A DNA stretch of 64,000 nucleotides from Tragulus kanchil (lineage: Eukaryota > Chordata > Mammalia > Artiodactyla > Tragulidae): assembly GCA_022376925.1 (NCBI GenBank), contig JAIOJX010000002.1, positions 131,202,831-131,266,830 of the forward strand. The letters run 5' to 3'. Positions 37,476-49,734 of the stretch are shown here, piece by piece. The notes beneath the pieces were generated by a model that searched no databases, was not told the origin of the DNA, and saw only the letters and a list, made by a program, of their open reading frames with translations. Positions within the stretch are counted from its first letter, which is position 1; each line of letters begins with the position of its first letter. Position numbers and translations under genes: made by a program.

Positions 37476-39730
37476 TGTATCATGCCACTCCCTTATGACT
37501 TGCAGTTTCTGCTGAGAAATCAGCTGATGATCTCATGGGAGCTTCCTTGTGTGTTACCATTTGTCTCTTATTTTTAATATTCTATCTTTGGCTTTAATTT
37601 TTGTCAGTTGAATTTCTATGTATCTCTGTGTATATCTCCTTGAATTTATCCAGTCTGGGACTCTGCACTTCCTGGAGTAGGTTGAGTGTTCCCTTTCCCA
37701 TGTTAGGGAGTTTTGCATCTGTTATCTTTTCGAATATTTTCTTGGGCTTTTCTTCTCACTCGTTTCCTTCTGGGACCCCTATATTGTGAAGATTTCTTTC
37801 ATTTAATACTGTCCCAAAAGTTTCATAGGCTGTTTTCTTTTCTTTATTTTTTCTTTCAGAATAAAGTTCTGTTCTGTGGCAGTGATTTCCACCTTCTGTT
37901 TTCTAGTTCACTTATCTGTTCTTCTGCCTCAGTCATTCTGTTAGTGGTTCTTTCTAGTGTATTTTTAATTTCAGTTATTGTATTTTTTCATCTGTTTGTT
38001 TGCTATTAGTTCTTCTAGGTTTGGGGTAGAGATTTCTTATATCTTCTCCATTCTGTTTCCAAGATCCTTGATCATTTTCACTATCATTATTCTGAATGCT
38101 TTTTCTGGAAGTTTTGCCTATCTCCATTTCATTTAGTTCCACTTCTTTTAGCTATTTTTCTAGAGTTTTATTTCATGCCATCAACTGGGACATGATCCTC
38201 TGCCTTTTTATTTTAACTTTCTTTGATGGTAGTTTTCATTCTGGAGGCTGCAGGATTGTAGGTCTTCTTGCTTCTGCTGTCTACCTTTTGGTGGATGAGG
38301 CTATTTAAGAAGCTTGTGCAAGCTTCCTGATGGAAGGGACTGGTGGTAGGTATAGTTGTCTCTTTTTCTGGTGGGAAGGGTAATATTCAGTAAAACTTTG
38401 TTTGCTGATGGGTGGGGCTGCACTCCTTCCCTGTTAGCTCTTTGACCTGTGGTGGCCCAGCCCTGGAGTCTACAGGTTTTATGGAAGCGCTCATGGCAAC
38501 TTCCAGGAGGACTCAAACAAAGGGGTTTAGAACTGTTGCTGCGTGCTTTTATCTCCACAGTGAGCACTGCGGCCCCAGATCTCTGCTAGAGACCATCCAT
38601 CCACTGCAGGTGTATCATGCCACTCCCTTATGACTTGCAGTTTCTGCTGAGAAATCAGCTGATGATCTCATGGGAGCTTCCTTGTGTTACCATTTGTCTC
38701 TTATTTTTAATATTCTATCTTTGGCTTTAATTTTTGTCAGTTGAATTTCTATGTATCTCTGTGTATATCTCCTTGAATTTATCCAGTCTGGGACTCTGCA
38801 CTTCCTGGAGTAGGTTGAGTGTTCCCTTTCCCATGTTAGGGAGTTTTGCATCTGTTATCTTTTCGAATATTTTCTTGGGCTTTTCTTCTCACTCGTTTCC
38901 TTCTGGGACCCCTATATTGTGAAGATTTCTTTCATTTAATACTGTCCCAAAAGTTTCATAGGCTGTTTTCTTTTCTTTATTTTTTCTTTCAGAATAAAGT
39001 TCTGTTCTGTGGCAGTGATTTCCACCTTCTGTTTTCTAGTTCACTTATCTGTTCTTCTGCCTCAGTCATTCTGTTAGTGGTTCTTTCTAGTGTATTTTTA
39101 ATTTCAGTTATTGTATTTTTTCATCTGTTTGTTTGCTATTAGTTCTTCTAGGTTTGGGGTAGAGATTTCTTATATCTTCTCCATTCTGTTTCCAAGATCC
39201 TTGATCATTTTCACTATCATTATTCTGAATGCTTTTTCTGGAAGTTTTGCCTATCTCCATTTCATTTAGTTCCACTTCTTTTAGCTATTTTTCTAGAGTT
39301 TTATTTCATGCCATCAACTGGGACATGATCCTCTGCCTTTTTATTTTAACTTTCTTTGATGGTAGTTTTCATTCTGGAGGCTGCAGGATTGTAGGTCTTC
39401 TTGCTTCTGCTGTCTACCTTTTGGTGGATGAGGCTATTTAAGAAGCTTGTGCAAGCTTCCTGATGGAAGGGACTGGTGGTAGGTATAGTTGTCTCTTTTT
39501 CTGGTGGGAAGGGTAATATTCAGTAAAACTTTGTTTGCTGATGGGTGGGGCTGCACTCCTTCCCTGTTAGCTCTTTGACCTGTGGTGGCCCAGCCCTGGA
39601 GTCTACAGGTTTTATGGAAGCGCTCATGGCAACTTCCAGGAGGACTCAAACAAAGGGGTTTAGAACTGTTGCTGCCGTGCTTTTATCTCCACAGTGAGCA
39701 CTGCGGCCCCAGATCTCTGCTAGAGACCAT
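37476..39730. repeat. Tandem duplication 15: 37476-38596 repeated from 38611 (offset 1133-1135)
   Basis: Copies the L1 ORF1 region and 5' region. Fourteen odd bases (38597-38610) at the join resemble the true continuation in corrupted form. Confidence 0.95.
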
Positions 39731-39850
39731 GTAACACCATCAGGTAGGTCTGGTTAAGCTTCCTGCAGGGTCACTGCTCCTTTACCCTATGTCCTTGTGT
39801 GCACAGTGATGTTTTTTGACTACCTTTCTCTCTTGATCCCATTTAATGTT

Positions 39851-40298
39851 TGATAGTTTTTAGTGAATGCTGGACATTCTGTTAAAACACTAAGCTCTGT
39901 AGAAGATTTAGCTAACATTATCCTTCTGAGTGGATTTATTTATTTAAGCATCCAGTTATATTCAGTACAGCTGAATAGGATTGAAGGGGTATAATATTAA
40001 TTTAGTCTTGTAAGAACTGATCAATTTTTTTTATCTTCACTCTTGGGATATAAATCCTCAAATATATCAGTTGAAAGACAAGAGTATTTCCCAGATCTCC
40101 CTGTTCTTAAGCCACGAGTTATATTTTTTCTCCCTCATTGAGACTTCTTGGATTTTTTTCTCAACATTTTAAGGGTCATTTTATGTTCAGTTTGTTAACC
40201 TTTCTCCTGTGATCCTTAGGAATCAAGAATTTATTTTTGTGGAAGCAGCATAGAAAAAGCTTCTCATTTTCTTTTCATCCACTAAAACAAGAGCCATC
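39851..40298. other. Intron segment, no gene recognised
   Basis: Possibly an old LINE remnant (gtgaatgctggacattctgt), but I cannot place it. There is no coding or splice evidence. Confidence 0.4.
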
Positions 40299-40312
40299 AA
40301 AAATGTTCTGTA

Positions 40313-40720
40313 GGGCTTCCCTGGTAGCTCAGTGGTGAGGCGTTGCCTGCCAATGCAGGAGACAGGGGTTCGACCCCTGATTCTGGAGGATCCCACAAGC
40401 TGTGGCGTGGCTGAGCGTGTGAGCCACAACTATTGAACCTGGGCAAGATCCCACATGCCTCGGAGGAACTGAGCCCATGAGCCACAACTATTGAGCCTGT
40501 GCTGTAGAGCCTCAGAGCTGCAACTATGGAGCCCATGTGCTGCAACTACTGAAGCCTGTGTGCCCTAGAGCCTGAGTTCCACAACAAGAGAAGTCACCAC
40601 AACAAGAAGCCTTCTCACCTCAACTAGAGAGTCACCCCTACTCCCTGCAACTAGAGAAGAGCCTGTGGCAGCAGTGAAAACCCAGAATAGCCAAAAATAA
40701 ATAAATACATAAATAGTTTT
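40313..40720 (+). mobile_element. CHR-type tRNA-derived SINE with 14-base target-site repeat
   Basis: Head gggcttccctggtagctcag and B-box-like ggttcgacccctga, then the CHR-type body with repeated gagccacaactattga and ctgcaactactgaag units, and an (aaat)n tail. Perfect target-site copies aaaaatgttctgta lie at 40299-40312 and 40721-40734. Confidence 0.92.
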
Positions 40721-40779
40721 AAAAATGTTCTGTACAAAGACACATACTAAATATTTTAGACTTTGTAATCCACATACAG

Positions 40780-41130
40780 TTTCTGTGTTCTTATTCCTCC
40801 TCCTGTAATATTCTTTATCCATTTTTTTTGTTGATGGGCAATTATCTGAGTATGCTTGGGCCATTATAAATAACACTACTATGTATATTGGGGTACCCTT
40901 GTCTTTTTAAAATAGTTTTTATCTTTTTAAAATATGTGCCTAGGAGTGGAATTGCTAGATCACATGGTAACTCTATTTTAAATTTTAAAAGAAACTTCCT
41001 TACTGTATTTCATAGTGACAACATAAATTTACATTCCCAACAACAGTGTAAGAAGGTTCCCTTTTATCCATACCCTCTCCAGCATTTATTACTTGTAGAC
41101 TTTGTGTTGAATAAAATTCTTGAATTAAAT
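40780..41130 (-). mobile_element. L1 fragment, minus strand
   Basis: taggagtggaattgctagat, acattcccaacaacagtgta and accctctccagcatttatta are standard minus-strand L1 ORF2/3' sequence. It ends shortly before exon E3. Confidence 0.8.
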
Positions 41131-41273
41131 GGTCAAAATGCGTCAGAGCTGTTGTGAGATACTAGAATGGAAAAAATATTAGGCAAATAAACTATTGGAT
41201 TCTCTTTCTCTAAAATACATAATAATCTATATTGCATGCTGAGCCCATGACCAGTATTATGTTCTCATTCCAG

Positions 41274-41526
41274 GTGATCTGGAGGTCTATTTGGCAACTA
41301 GTCAAGAATGCATTTACTCGTGCATTATTGCACTTTCCATTGAGGCTAATGGAAATGAAAATAAAATTACCTGTTGGTTCAACAATGAGGCATTTCATTC
41401 ATCATCATTATGTCTCTCTGTATTAGACAATGTCATTTTTATGTCGCTTTCTGGTGCTGATGCTTCCATCACAGTCACCAACAAACCTCAGCCTAAATAT
41501 GGTACTTCTCGTAAACCTGAAAAATC
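41274..41526 (+). CDS. ABCA3-like exon E3: large loop of second membrane domain
   Basis: Acceptor ttctcattccag, donor gtatgt. The first two bases complete the Gly codon begun in E2, giving G-D-L-E-V-Y-L, aligned with ABCA3 G-D-L-E-E-F-L. The rest encodes part of the extracytoplasmic loop: ITCWFNNEAFHS matches ABCA3 NALFNNQAYHS, and ASITVTNKPQP matches ASIVVSNFPQP. It is 253 bases with no stops and ends with two bases of a Ser codon. It is the only membrane-domain exon before E5 present once. The neighbouring E4 is only 257 bases downstream, while E2 is nearly 26 kb upstream as assembled. Confidence 0.92.
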
Positions 41527-41783
41527 GTATGTATCCTTTTTTAATTGAACTTGAACTTTAAGCTTTAAATAGATCTTTTTTCCTTTTCCAAGGTTTTTAT
41601 TAAAATTAATTTTAAAATAAAATTAATAAAATTTTATTTTACTTAAAATAAAAATATATATGCTAATAAATATATTTATACTAGATTATTAATAATTAAA
41701 TATTAATTGAAGTGATTGTTAGAAATTAATATTTCTCACTCTGCTGCTGTGCCAATGTGTCCTCTTTATTCATTCTTTTATAG
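41527..41783 (+). other. Short intron between E3 and E4
   Basis: A 257-base intron, very AT-rich around 41600-41700. Duplication 16 starts within it at 41704. Confidence 0.85.
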
Positions 41784-41988
41784 AAAAGTGTCAGGAGCAC
41801 ACGTGGCCTTAAGCTTGTTTTTTGGCGTGAGTCTTTTCGTCAGTGGCTTTTGTCTCCTAACAGTGAGTGAGAGAGTCACTAAGGCAAAGCAGATACAGTT
41901 TTTGAGTGGGGTTTATGCCCTTAATTTCTGGCTCCCTGCTCTGCTGTGGGACATCCTCCTCTTTTTCGTTTCCTGCTGCTTACTATTG
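41784..41988 (+). CDS. ABCA3-like exon E4 (first copy): membrane helices
   Basis: Acceptor ttcttttatag, donor gtgagt. One base completes the Ser codon from E3, then 68 codons follow, ending at phase 0. Two hydrophobic segments flank the conserved motif VSERVTKAKQIQFLSGV, which corresponds to ABCA3 VSERAVQAKHVQFVSGV. The following NFWLPALLWDIL matches SFWLSALLWDLI. The first helix is around residues 5-25 and the second around residues 46-68. The reading frame is intact. Confidence 0.92.
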
Positions 41989-42842
41989 GTGAGTATTAGA
42001 TCAAGTCTTTTAAGAGTTTATTCTCTGTTCAACACCAGTAGATTCTTATATGGCTAGTATTAATTTAAATTATGTCTCTCAAGAAGGATAAAAAATCTTT
42101 GTCTCATAATGTCAGAATACTTTGTAGACTGCACCTCGTAATGAAACTTTTCTATTATGTTTTAATAAAATACTATTGTCTACTGAAACATAAATGTCTG
42201 TCTCAATCTGGCTTCTGATGTGCTTGCTCTTCCATATGTAGTCACCTCAAAGCTCTAAAATTATTGAAAGATATAACCTGCACACTAGAAAATTCCATAA
42301 TAACAAAGACAAGTAGTTTAGAAAATTTTTCCTTCTGTTCCTGGTGTTTTCCCATGTTGTTATCTGTTGTAACTACTTGTTATAAAAGAGATATGTATGC
42401 TAAGTTTCTGCAGTTTACCTGAGGAGATTTTTAAATTTTATGTCATCATCATTTCAAATTTTATGTTTTTTAATAATTGAAGTCTGAATAGATAATTAAG
42501 AGCTATTGAAACGTTTATTACTGAAAGCAAAATTAGGAGAATTTTTGGTCTGTTTATTCTTGTTATTTCCTCTCTTTTATACCTAGTGTCTTCGCCATAG
42601 TCACATTTCTGTCTTATGGGAAGGTCAAAGAAACACTGCTATAAAAGTTAAAAGAAAACCTGTTTGTTTTTTTTTAACTGAGATGTACTGGCTGTAGAGT
42701 TTGAACGTTGTAACTTTTGGTTCTAAGGAAGAGCTAGGATACTACACAAGTTAGAAAAAATTTAATTGAAGTGATTGTTAGAAATTAATATTTCTCACTC
42801 TGCTGCTGTGCCAATGTGTCCTCTTTATTCATTCTTTTATAG

Positions 42843-43047
42843 AAAAGTGTCAGGAGCACACGTGGCCTTAAGCTTGTTTTTTGGCGTGAGTCTTTTCGTC
42901 AGTGGCTTTTGTCTCCTAACAGTGAGTGAGAGAGTCACTAAGGCAAAGCAGATACAGTTTTTGAGTGGGGTTTATGCCCTTAATTTCTGGCTCCCTGCTC
43001 TGCTGTGGGACATCCTCCTCTTTTTCGTTTCCTGCTGCTTACTATTG
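42843..43047 (+). CDS. ABCA3-like exon E4 (second, duplicated copy)
   Basis: Apparently identical to the exon at 41784-41988, displaced by 1059 bases, with the same acceptor and donor. The duplicated block runs from intron sequence just before the acceptor to about 43819. Including both 205-base copies would break the frame into E5. I infer that it is an assembly duplicate. Confidence 0.8.
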
Positions 43048-44538
43048 GTGAGTATTAGATCAAGTCTTTTAAGAGTTTATTCTCTGTTCAACACCAGTAG
43101 ATTCTTATATGGCTAGTATTAATTTAAATTATGTCTCTCAAGAAGGATAAAAAATCTTTGTCTCATAATGTCAGAATACTTTGTAGACTGCACCTCGTAA
43201 TGAAACTTTTCTATTATGTTTTAATAAAATACTATTGTCTACTGAAACATAAATGTCTGTCTCAATCTGGCTTCTGATGTGCTTGCTCTTCCATATGTAG
43301 TCACCTCAAAGCTCTAAAATTATTGAAAGATATAACCTGCACACTAGAAAATTCCATAATAACAAAGACAAGTAGTTTAGAAAATTTTTCCTTCTGTTCC
43401 TGGTGTTTTCCCATGTTGTTATCTGTTGTAACTACTTGTTATAAAAGAGATATGTATGCTAAGTTTCTGCAGTTTACCTGAGGAGATTTTTAAATTTTAT
43501 GTCATCATCATTTCAAATTTTATGTTTTTTAATAATTGAAGTCTGAATAGATAATTAAGAGCTATTGAAACGTTTATTACTGAAAGCAAAATTAGGAGAA
43601 TTTTTGGTCTGTTTATTCTTGTTATTTCCTCTCTTTTATACCTAGTGTCTTCGCCATAGTCACATTTCTGTCTTATGGGAAGGTCAAAGAAACACTGCTA
43701 TAAAAGTTAAAAGAAAACCTGTTTGTTTTTTTTTAACTGAGATGTACTGGCTGTAGAGTTTGAACGTTGTAACTTTTGGTTCTAAGGAAGAGCTAGGATA
43801 CTACACAAGTTAGAAAAATAAACATAGAGGCTTAATGTGGTATGAGGACTTCAGGGTAGAGAGGAAAACCTGATGTTCTCTCTCTTTGTCATATGCACTA
43901 TTGTAGCCAAAGAGCTCATCACTACCTTCCTCTCACAGCTTGTGAGACAGTCACTTAGCAAAGTAAGGACAAACTACCAACTTTCTGAGGCCACTAGTTA
44001 CTTCCGTCACTACATGAACTAAGTGGGGGAGCTAATGTAGATATAACCTCATGCTCCATGATTTCTCTCCTCCATTCTATACCAATACTTCTTCCCCAGC
44101 TTATGCATACATTGTAAAAACACTAAAACTTACTTATTTTTAAAAATGTATAATTGCTTTAGCTATAGTTCCCAGATATGGTATATTATTTGATAAATCA
44201 CTAATTTCCAAATATTTTCTAATTTTCAAAATACCTTTACTGAAGTGTTCTAGAAACATACGTTCGATTTCTAAGCAGTTTGAAAATGTATTCATACCTT
44301 AATACCACTTTTCTCAAAAAGTGAATATTTTCAATTATTTGAAATCTATAGTCATATTCGATGATACAGCATGTGGCAAGTTTTTATAAATATTTTCTGT
44401 GTATTTTTTTATTTTAATTTTTTACGGAGTTTTGTTGTTTACTGCTACACATCGACCTGAATCTGCCATAGGCATACATATGACCCCCCACAACCCTCCC
44501 TCTGATTTCCCTCCCCATCCCACACCTCCAGGTTGCCA
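43048..44538 (+). other. Intron after exon E4
   Basis: Up to 43819 this repeats 41989-42762. After that it is single-copy AT-rich intron. An L1 3' end-like stretch (tgctacacatcgacctgaat) lies at about 44405-44538. No genes are seen. Confidence 0.6.
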
Positions 44539-44555
44539 CAGAGCCCCTGTTATTT

Positions 44556-44860
44556 TTTTTTTTTTGGGCGGGGGTCGGGTTGGGGAGGGAGGGGAGTGGG
44601 TGGGCCACTTCTATTGGTCTTTCATTTCTCTATTTTCATCCGTCTTTGTTCTTTGGCTCCTGTGGGCCTCCCATTGCGGTGGCCTCTCTCGCTGCAGAGC
44701 ACCGGCTCTGGGCGCACGCGCACCAGAGCGCCGGCTCAGTAATTGGACACACCGGTCCAGCCGCTCCGGGGCACGTGGGATCTTCCCAGGCCAGGGATTG
44801 AACCGGCACCCCTTGCACTGCAAGGCGGTGTCCTTACCCACTGGACCACCAGGGGAAGCC
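44556..44860 (-). mobile_element. Young-looking SINE with C-rich tail and 17-base target-site repeat
   Basis: A minus-strand SINE of the C-tailed type. Perfect target-site copies cagagcccctgttattt lie at 44539-44555 and 44861-44877. The C-rich extension appears here as the G-rich tract at about 44568-44602. Confidence 0.93.
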
Positions 44861-44889
44861 CAGAGCCCCTGTTATTTGATGTGTATTTG

Positions 44890-45140
44890 ATAAGAAAATA
44901 TACTTGTGGTTTCCAAAAGGGAGAGGTAAGAAGGGAAGGAAAATTAAGAGTTTAACAGATACAAACTACTATTCACAAAAGAGATAAGCAACAAGGATAT
45001 ACTGTGTAGCGCAGGAAATTATAGTCATTGTAATAACCTGTATTGAGGTACAATCTGAAAAAATACCCTGCATCACTGTGCTGTACACCCAAAACTAACA
45101 TAATATTGTAAATGAACTACACTTCAGTAGAAAGACTATG
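44890..45140 (+). mobile_element. L1 3' untranslated end
   Basis: caacaaggatatactgtgta, cactgtgctgtacacccaaa and tgtaaatgaactacacttca follow the ruminant L1 3' end. Together with 44405-44538 it forms the L1 sequence into which the SINE inserted or next to which it lies. Confidence 0.7.
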
Positions 45141-46639
45141 TCTTCCTGCTGTTATTGAGGGCATTATTCTGTGTATGACATTAGGACAGTTTTGTCCATT
45201 GAGCTGCTCTTATCACTATGGTTACTGACATTTTGACTACTTGTTTTTATTTTCTGTAAAATTTTGATATAGTTTGAAACTGCTTCGTGTAATATGCTTT
45301 GTTGGAATTTGTATACTGATGTATGCATACCTATTTAGAATTGTATTTTTCTGATGGATTCATCCCCTTTATCACTATCATTTTACCCCTTTTAATATAC
45401 TGATATTCTAGTTTTAAATTATACTTTTTTTTGGTTATAGTATCACTACTTTGATATTGTTTCTTCTGGTGTAGGTTTTTCCATCTATCTATATTCAGAT
45501 TTTCTTGGTCTTTATATTTAAAGTAAGTATATAAAGTTTATACCAGTTTTTTTCTAGGCTGGCAATCTAGCCTTATAATTGGTGTATTCAGAGAAGTTTG
45601 GGCTCATAGTATCATCTTATTTTTTTTCCTTTTAATCTATTTTTATTTCCTCTTTCTCCTTTTCTCTGGTCTCTGTTAAGTTGTGTTAACGATTTTTTAG
45701 CAAGTGCCTTAAAAATTAACACACACATTTGATTAATTATAAGTTATTGCTTTTACTACTTCTCCAACAGTGGTAAGATCTTGTTGCCTTAAATGACTCC
45801 TTCTGACTTTTTGCATTATTATGATAGAACATTTTCATTTGTACATATACAAAAGGTGGTATCACTTTTTCTGCAGTAAATAATCACTTACATTTATCCA
45901 TACAGAGTTTTTTGATTGCTCTTCATTTTTTATTCTGAAATCGTAACTGACATCAGATTTTTCTTTCTAAAGCACTTCCTATTATAGTATCTTTATGAAA
46001 GTTTTGATGGCAAAAAAACCCAACAGACAGATTTTGTTTGCATGGAAGTTATTTTGTTTTATTTTCTTTACCTTTTGAAGAATATTTTGCTGAATTTCTC
46101 CCTCCTATGTTTAAATAATATTCCATTATCTTATGACTTGCTTCCATCAGTTTTCAAGAAGTCAGTTTTCAGTATTTTTACTGCTCTTTAGAATGTGATA
46201 TATCTTTTTTGCACTGATTTTTAAAAAGATGTCTCATTTTTACTTAGATTTTCCACCTGTCCTGTTATATTTATTATTATTACTAGATTTCTTGGCATTT
46301 GCCCTGCTTGGGGTATTCATTAGCTTCTGAAATCTAAAGTTTGGTGAGAATAAACTGGTTAAAATACTTTATACAACCTCAGAGAAATAGTTTTAGATTT
46401 ATAGCAGTTCTATAGGAGAATGCCCCAAGAAGAAAAAGTCACATTCAAAATTTAGGAAATTCTATTGCCTGTAACTGGCCCTTGACCCAGCCCCTTCCTC
46501 CTGCAGCATCATCATGGTATATAGGAGATGGCAACCCAATTGTTAGTCAACTCCCTTTAAGTGAAGGAAGTAGAACATATTTTATATGCAACTTTCTGGC
46601 CTGTCTTGAGAATGCAAAAAGAATTGGTCTCTGTCTAGT
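45141..46639. other. Intron, probably old L1-derived in part
   Basis: T-rich sequence with faint minus-strand L1 character. No coding exon is seen. 45802 onward is repeated from 46930. Confidence 0.45.
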
Positions 46640-46906
46640 CTAACTTAGATCTCAGATGGAAAGATGGGGGAAGGATGGACTGGAAGTTCAGAGTTAGCAT
46701 ATGCTAACTATTATATATAGAATGGATAAACAACAAAGTCATACTGTATAGCCCAGAGAACTATATTCAAAAACTTGTAATAGACCATAATAAAAAAGAA
46801 CATAAAAAGGACACATATTTTTAACTGAATTACTCTGCTGTATAGCAGAAATTAATACAACGTTGTTGTAAATCGACTATACTTCAATTAAATAAAAAAA
46901 TGTATT
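46640..46906 (+). mobile_element. L1 3' end, first copy
   Basis: aacaacaaagtcatactgta, ctgtatagcagaaattaata and cgactatacttcaattaaat match the L1 3' end. It is repeated at 47768-48034, and its last part again at 49045-49104. Confidence 0.8.
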
Positions 46907-47767
46907 GGGATTTCCCTGATGGTTAAGAATCTGACTTTTTGCATTATTATGATAGAACATTTTCATTTGTACATATACAAAAGGTGGTATCACTTTTTCT
47001 GCAGTAAATAATCACTTACATTTATCCATACAGAGTTTTTTGATTGCTCTTCATTTTTTATTCTGAAATCGTAACTGACATCAGATTTTTCTTTCTAAAG
47101 CACTTCCTATTATAGTATCTTTATGAAAGTTTTGATGGCAAAAAAACCCAACAGACAGATTTTGTTTGCATGGAAGTTATTTTGTTTTATTTTCTTTACC
47201 TTTTGAAGAATATTTTGCTGAATTTCTCCCTCCTATGTTTAAATAATATTCCATTATCTTATGACTTGCTTCCATCAGTTTTCAAGAAGTCAGTTTTCAG
47301 TATTTTTACTGCTCTTTAGAATGTGATATATCTTTTTTGCACTGATTTTTAAAAAGATGTCTCATTTTTACTTAGATTTTCCACCTGTCCTGTTATATTT
47401 ATTATTATTACTAGATTTCTTGGCATTTGCCCTGCTTGGGGTATTCATTAGCTTCTGAAATCTAAAGTTTGGTGAGAATAAACTGGTTAAAATACTTTAT
47501 ACAACCTCAGAGAAATAGTTTTAGATTTATAGCAGTTCTATAGGAGAATGCCCCAAGAAGAAAAAGTCACATTCAAAATTTAGGAAATTCTATTGCCTGT
47601 AACTGGCCCTTGACCCAGCCCCTTCCTCCTGCAGCATCATCATGGTATATAGGAGATGGCAACCCAATTGTTAGTCAACTCCCTTTAAGTGAAGGAAGTA
47701 GAACATATTTTATATGCAACTTTCTGGCCTGTCTTGAGAATGCAAAAAGAATTGGTCTCTGTCTAGT

Positions 47768-48034
47768 CTAACTTAGATCTCAGATGGAAAGATGGGGGAA
47801 GGATGGACTGGAAGTTCAGAGTTAGCATATGCTAACTATTATATATAGAATGGATAAACAACAAAGTCATACTGTATAGCCCAGAGAACTATATTCAAAA
47901 ACTTGTAATAGACCATAATAAAAAAGAACATAAAAAGGACACATATTTTTAACTGAATTACTCTGCTGTATAGCAGAAATTAATACAACGTTGTTGTAAA
48001 TCGACTATACTTCAATTAAATAAAAAAATGTATT
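47768..48034 (+). mobile_element. L1 3' end, duplicated copy
   Basis: The same as 46640-46906, displaced by 1128 bases. Confidence 0.8.
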
Positions 48035-48237
48035 GGGATTTCCCTGATGGTTAAGAATCTGCCTTATAATGCAGGGGATGACAGTTCAACGCCTTCCTGG
48101 GGAGCTATGATCTAGCATGCCCTGGAACAGCTAAGCATGTGCTGCAACTACTGAGCCATGCACAACTAGAGAGTCCATGCACCACAACAAAAGATCCTGC
48201 ATGACACAACAAAGCCAAATAAATAATAAATATAAAA
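48035..48237 (+). mobile_element. CHR-type SINE, diverged
   Basis: Head gggatttccctgatggttaa, then gctgcaactactgagccatg and an (aaat)n-like tail. A 23-base start of it also lies at 46907-46929, and a full repeat at 49105-49307. Confidence 0.85.
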
Positions 48238-48664
48238 ACTGTATTAAATATGCTCAAAGAACTAAAGGAAAACACAAAGAACCAAAAAAAAATTAGGAAA
48301 GTGATACGTAGGCAAAATAAGAGTAACAACAAAGAAAAATTGTAAAAATAAGCCGAATAGAAACCTCCAAGCTGGGTTTCAACAATACATGAATTGAGAA
48401 CTTCCAAATGTACAATCTGGGTTTAGAAAAGGCAGAGGAACCAGAGATCAAATTGCCAACATCTGTTGGATCATAGAAAAAGCAAAGGACTTCCAGAAAA
48501 ACATCAATTTTGCTTCACTGACTATGCTAAAAAGTCTTTGACTGTGTGGATCACAACAAGCTGTAGAAAATTCTTAGATATGGGAATGCCAAACAACCTT
48601 AACCTGCCTCCTATGAAACCTGTATGCTGGTCAAGAAGTAACTGTTAGAACCAGACATGGAACA

Positions 48665-48964
48665 ATGGACTGGTTCCAAATTGGGAAAAGAATATGTCAA
48701 AGTTGTATATTGTCACCCTACTTATTTAACCTATATGCAGAATACATCATGCAAAATGCTGATTTGGATGAAGCACAAGCTGGAATCAAGATTGCCAGGA
48801 GAAATATCAATAACCTCAGTTATGCAGATGACACCACAGAAAGTGAAGAGGAACTAAAGAGTTTCTTGATGAAGGTGAAAGGAACAAGTGAAAAATCTGG
48901 CCTAAAACTCGCATTCAAAAAACCAAGATCATGGCATCTGGTTCCATCACTTCATAACAAATAG
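48665..48964 (+). pseudogene. BovB reverse-transcriptase fragment with YADD centre
   Basis: A 99-codon open stretch with FQIGKRICQSCILSPYLFN, IKIARRNINN and the catalytic YADD followed by ESEEELKSFLMKVK. Compared with the usual BovB protein, about three residues are missing right after YADDTT, and the upstream frame has stops. It is an inactive remnant of the retrotransposon enzyme. Confidence 0.88.
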
Positions 48965-49104
48965 ATGGGCAAACAATGGAAACAGTGACAGGCTTTATTT
49001 TCTTGGGCTCCAAAATCAAAATTGCAGAATTGCATTGCTCCTGAAGAAATTAATACAACGTTGTTGTAAATCGACTATACTTCAATTAAATAAAAAAATG
49101 TATT

Positions 49105-49307
49105 GGGATTTCCCTGATGGTTAAGAATCTGCCTTATAATGCAGGGGATGACAGTTCAACGCCTTCCTGGGGAGCTATGATCTAGCATGCCCTGGAACAG
49201 CTAAGCATGTGCTGCAACTACTGAGCCATGCACAACTAGAGAGTCCATGCACCACAACAAAAGATCCTGCATGACACAACAAAGCCAAATAAATAATAAA
49301 TATAAAA
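49105..49307 (+). mobile_element. CHR-type SINE, duplicated copy
   Basis: The same as 48035-48237, displaced by 1070 bases. Confidence 0.85.
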
Positions 49308-49734
49308 ACTGTATTAAATATGCTCAAAGAACTAAAGGAAAACACAAAGAACCAAAAAAAAATTAGGAAAGTGATACGTAGGCAAAATAAGAGTAACAAC
49401 AAAGAAAAATTGTAAAAATAAGCCGAATAGAAACCTCCAAGCTGGGTTTCAACAATACATGAATTGAGAACTTCCAAATGTACAATCTGGGTTTAGAAAA
49501 GGCAGAGGAACCAGAGATCAAATTGCCAACATCTGTTGGATCATAGAAAAAGCAAAGGACTTCCAGAAAAACATCAATTTTGCTTCACTGACTATGCTAA
49601 AAAGTCTTTGACTGTGTGGATCACAACAAGCTGTAGAAAATTCTTAGATATGGGAATGCCAAACAACCTTAACCTGCCTCCTATGAAACCTGTATGCTGG
49701 TCAAGAAGTAACTGTTAGAACCAGACATGGAACA

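Larger units (their letters stand above)
32200..39850 (-). mobile_element. L1 LINE, mainly minus strand, with inverted segment and BovB insertion
   Basis: Minus-strand L1 from the ORF2 3' region (32205-32330), a plus-oriented ORF2 piece (about 32335-32555, gacatttctccaaagaagac), a BovB insertion, then minus-strand ORF2 (atcatgtcgtctgcatacag) continuing through ORF1-like sequence (about 37300-38300, gtttccttctgggaccccta) to the 5' region near 39850. Duplications 13, 14 and 15 inflate it by about 3.3 kb. There is no intact reading frame. Confidence 0.8.
41704..43819. repeat. Tandem duplication 16: 41704-42762 repeated from 42763 (offset 1059), contains exon E4
   Basis: The two copies appear identical over most of their length. 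The join falls in an A run (gttagaaaaaa then ttaattgaag). Confidence 0.95.
45802..48061. repeat. Tandem duplication 17: 45802-46929 repeated from 46930 (offset 1128)
   Basis: Copies intron, an L1 3' end and the first bases of a SINE. The join occurs at a shared aatctg. Confidence 0.95.

Noticed and set aside
42775..43116. Frame starting upstream of exon E4 as a separate protein
   Set aside because: It is E4 plus flanking intron read through; the true coding part is bounded by good splice sites.
44399..44890. Longest open frame of the window (163 codons)
   Set aside because: It runs through an L1 3' end and a SINE, including both target-site copies. No splice or homology support.
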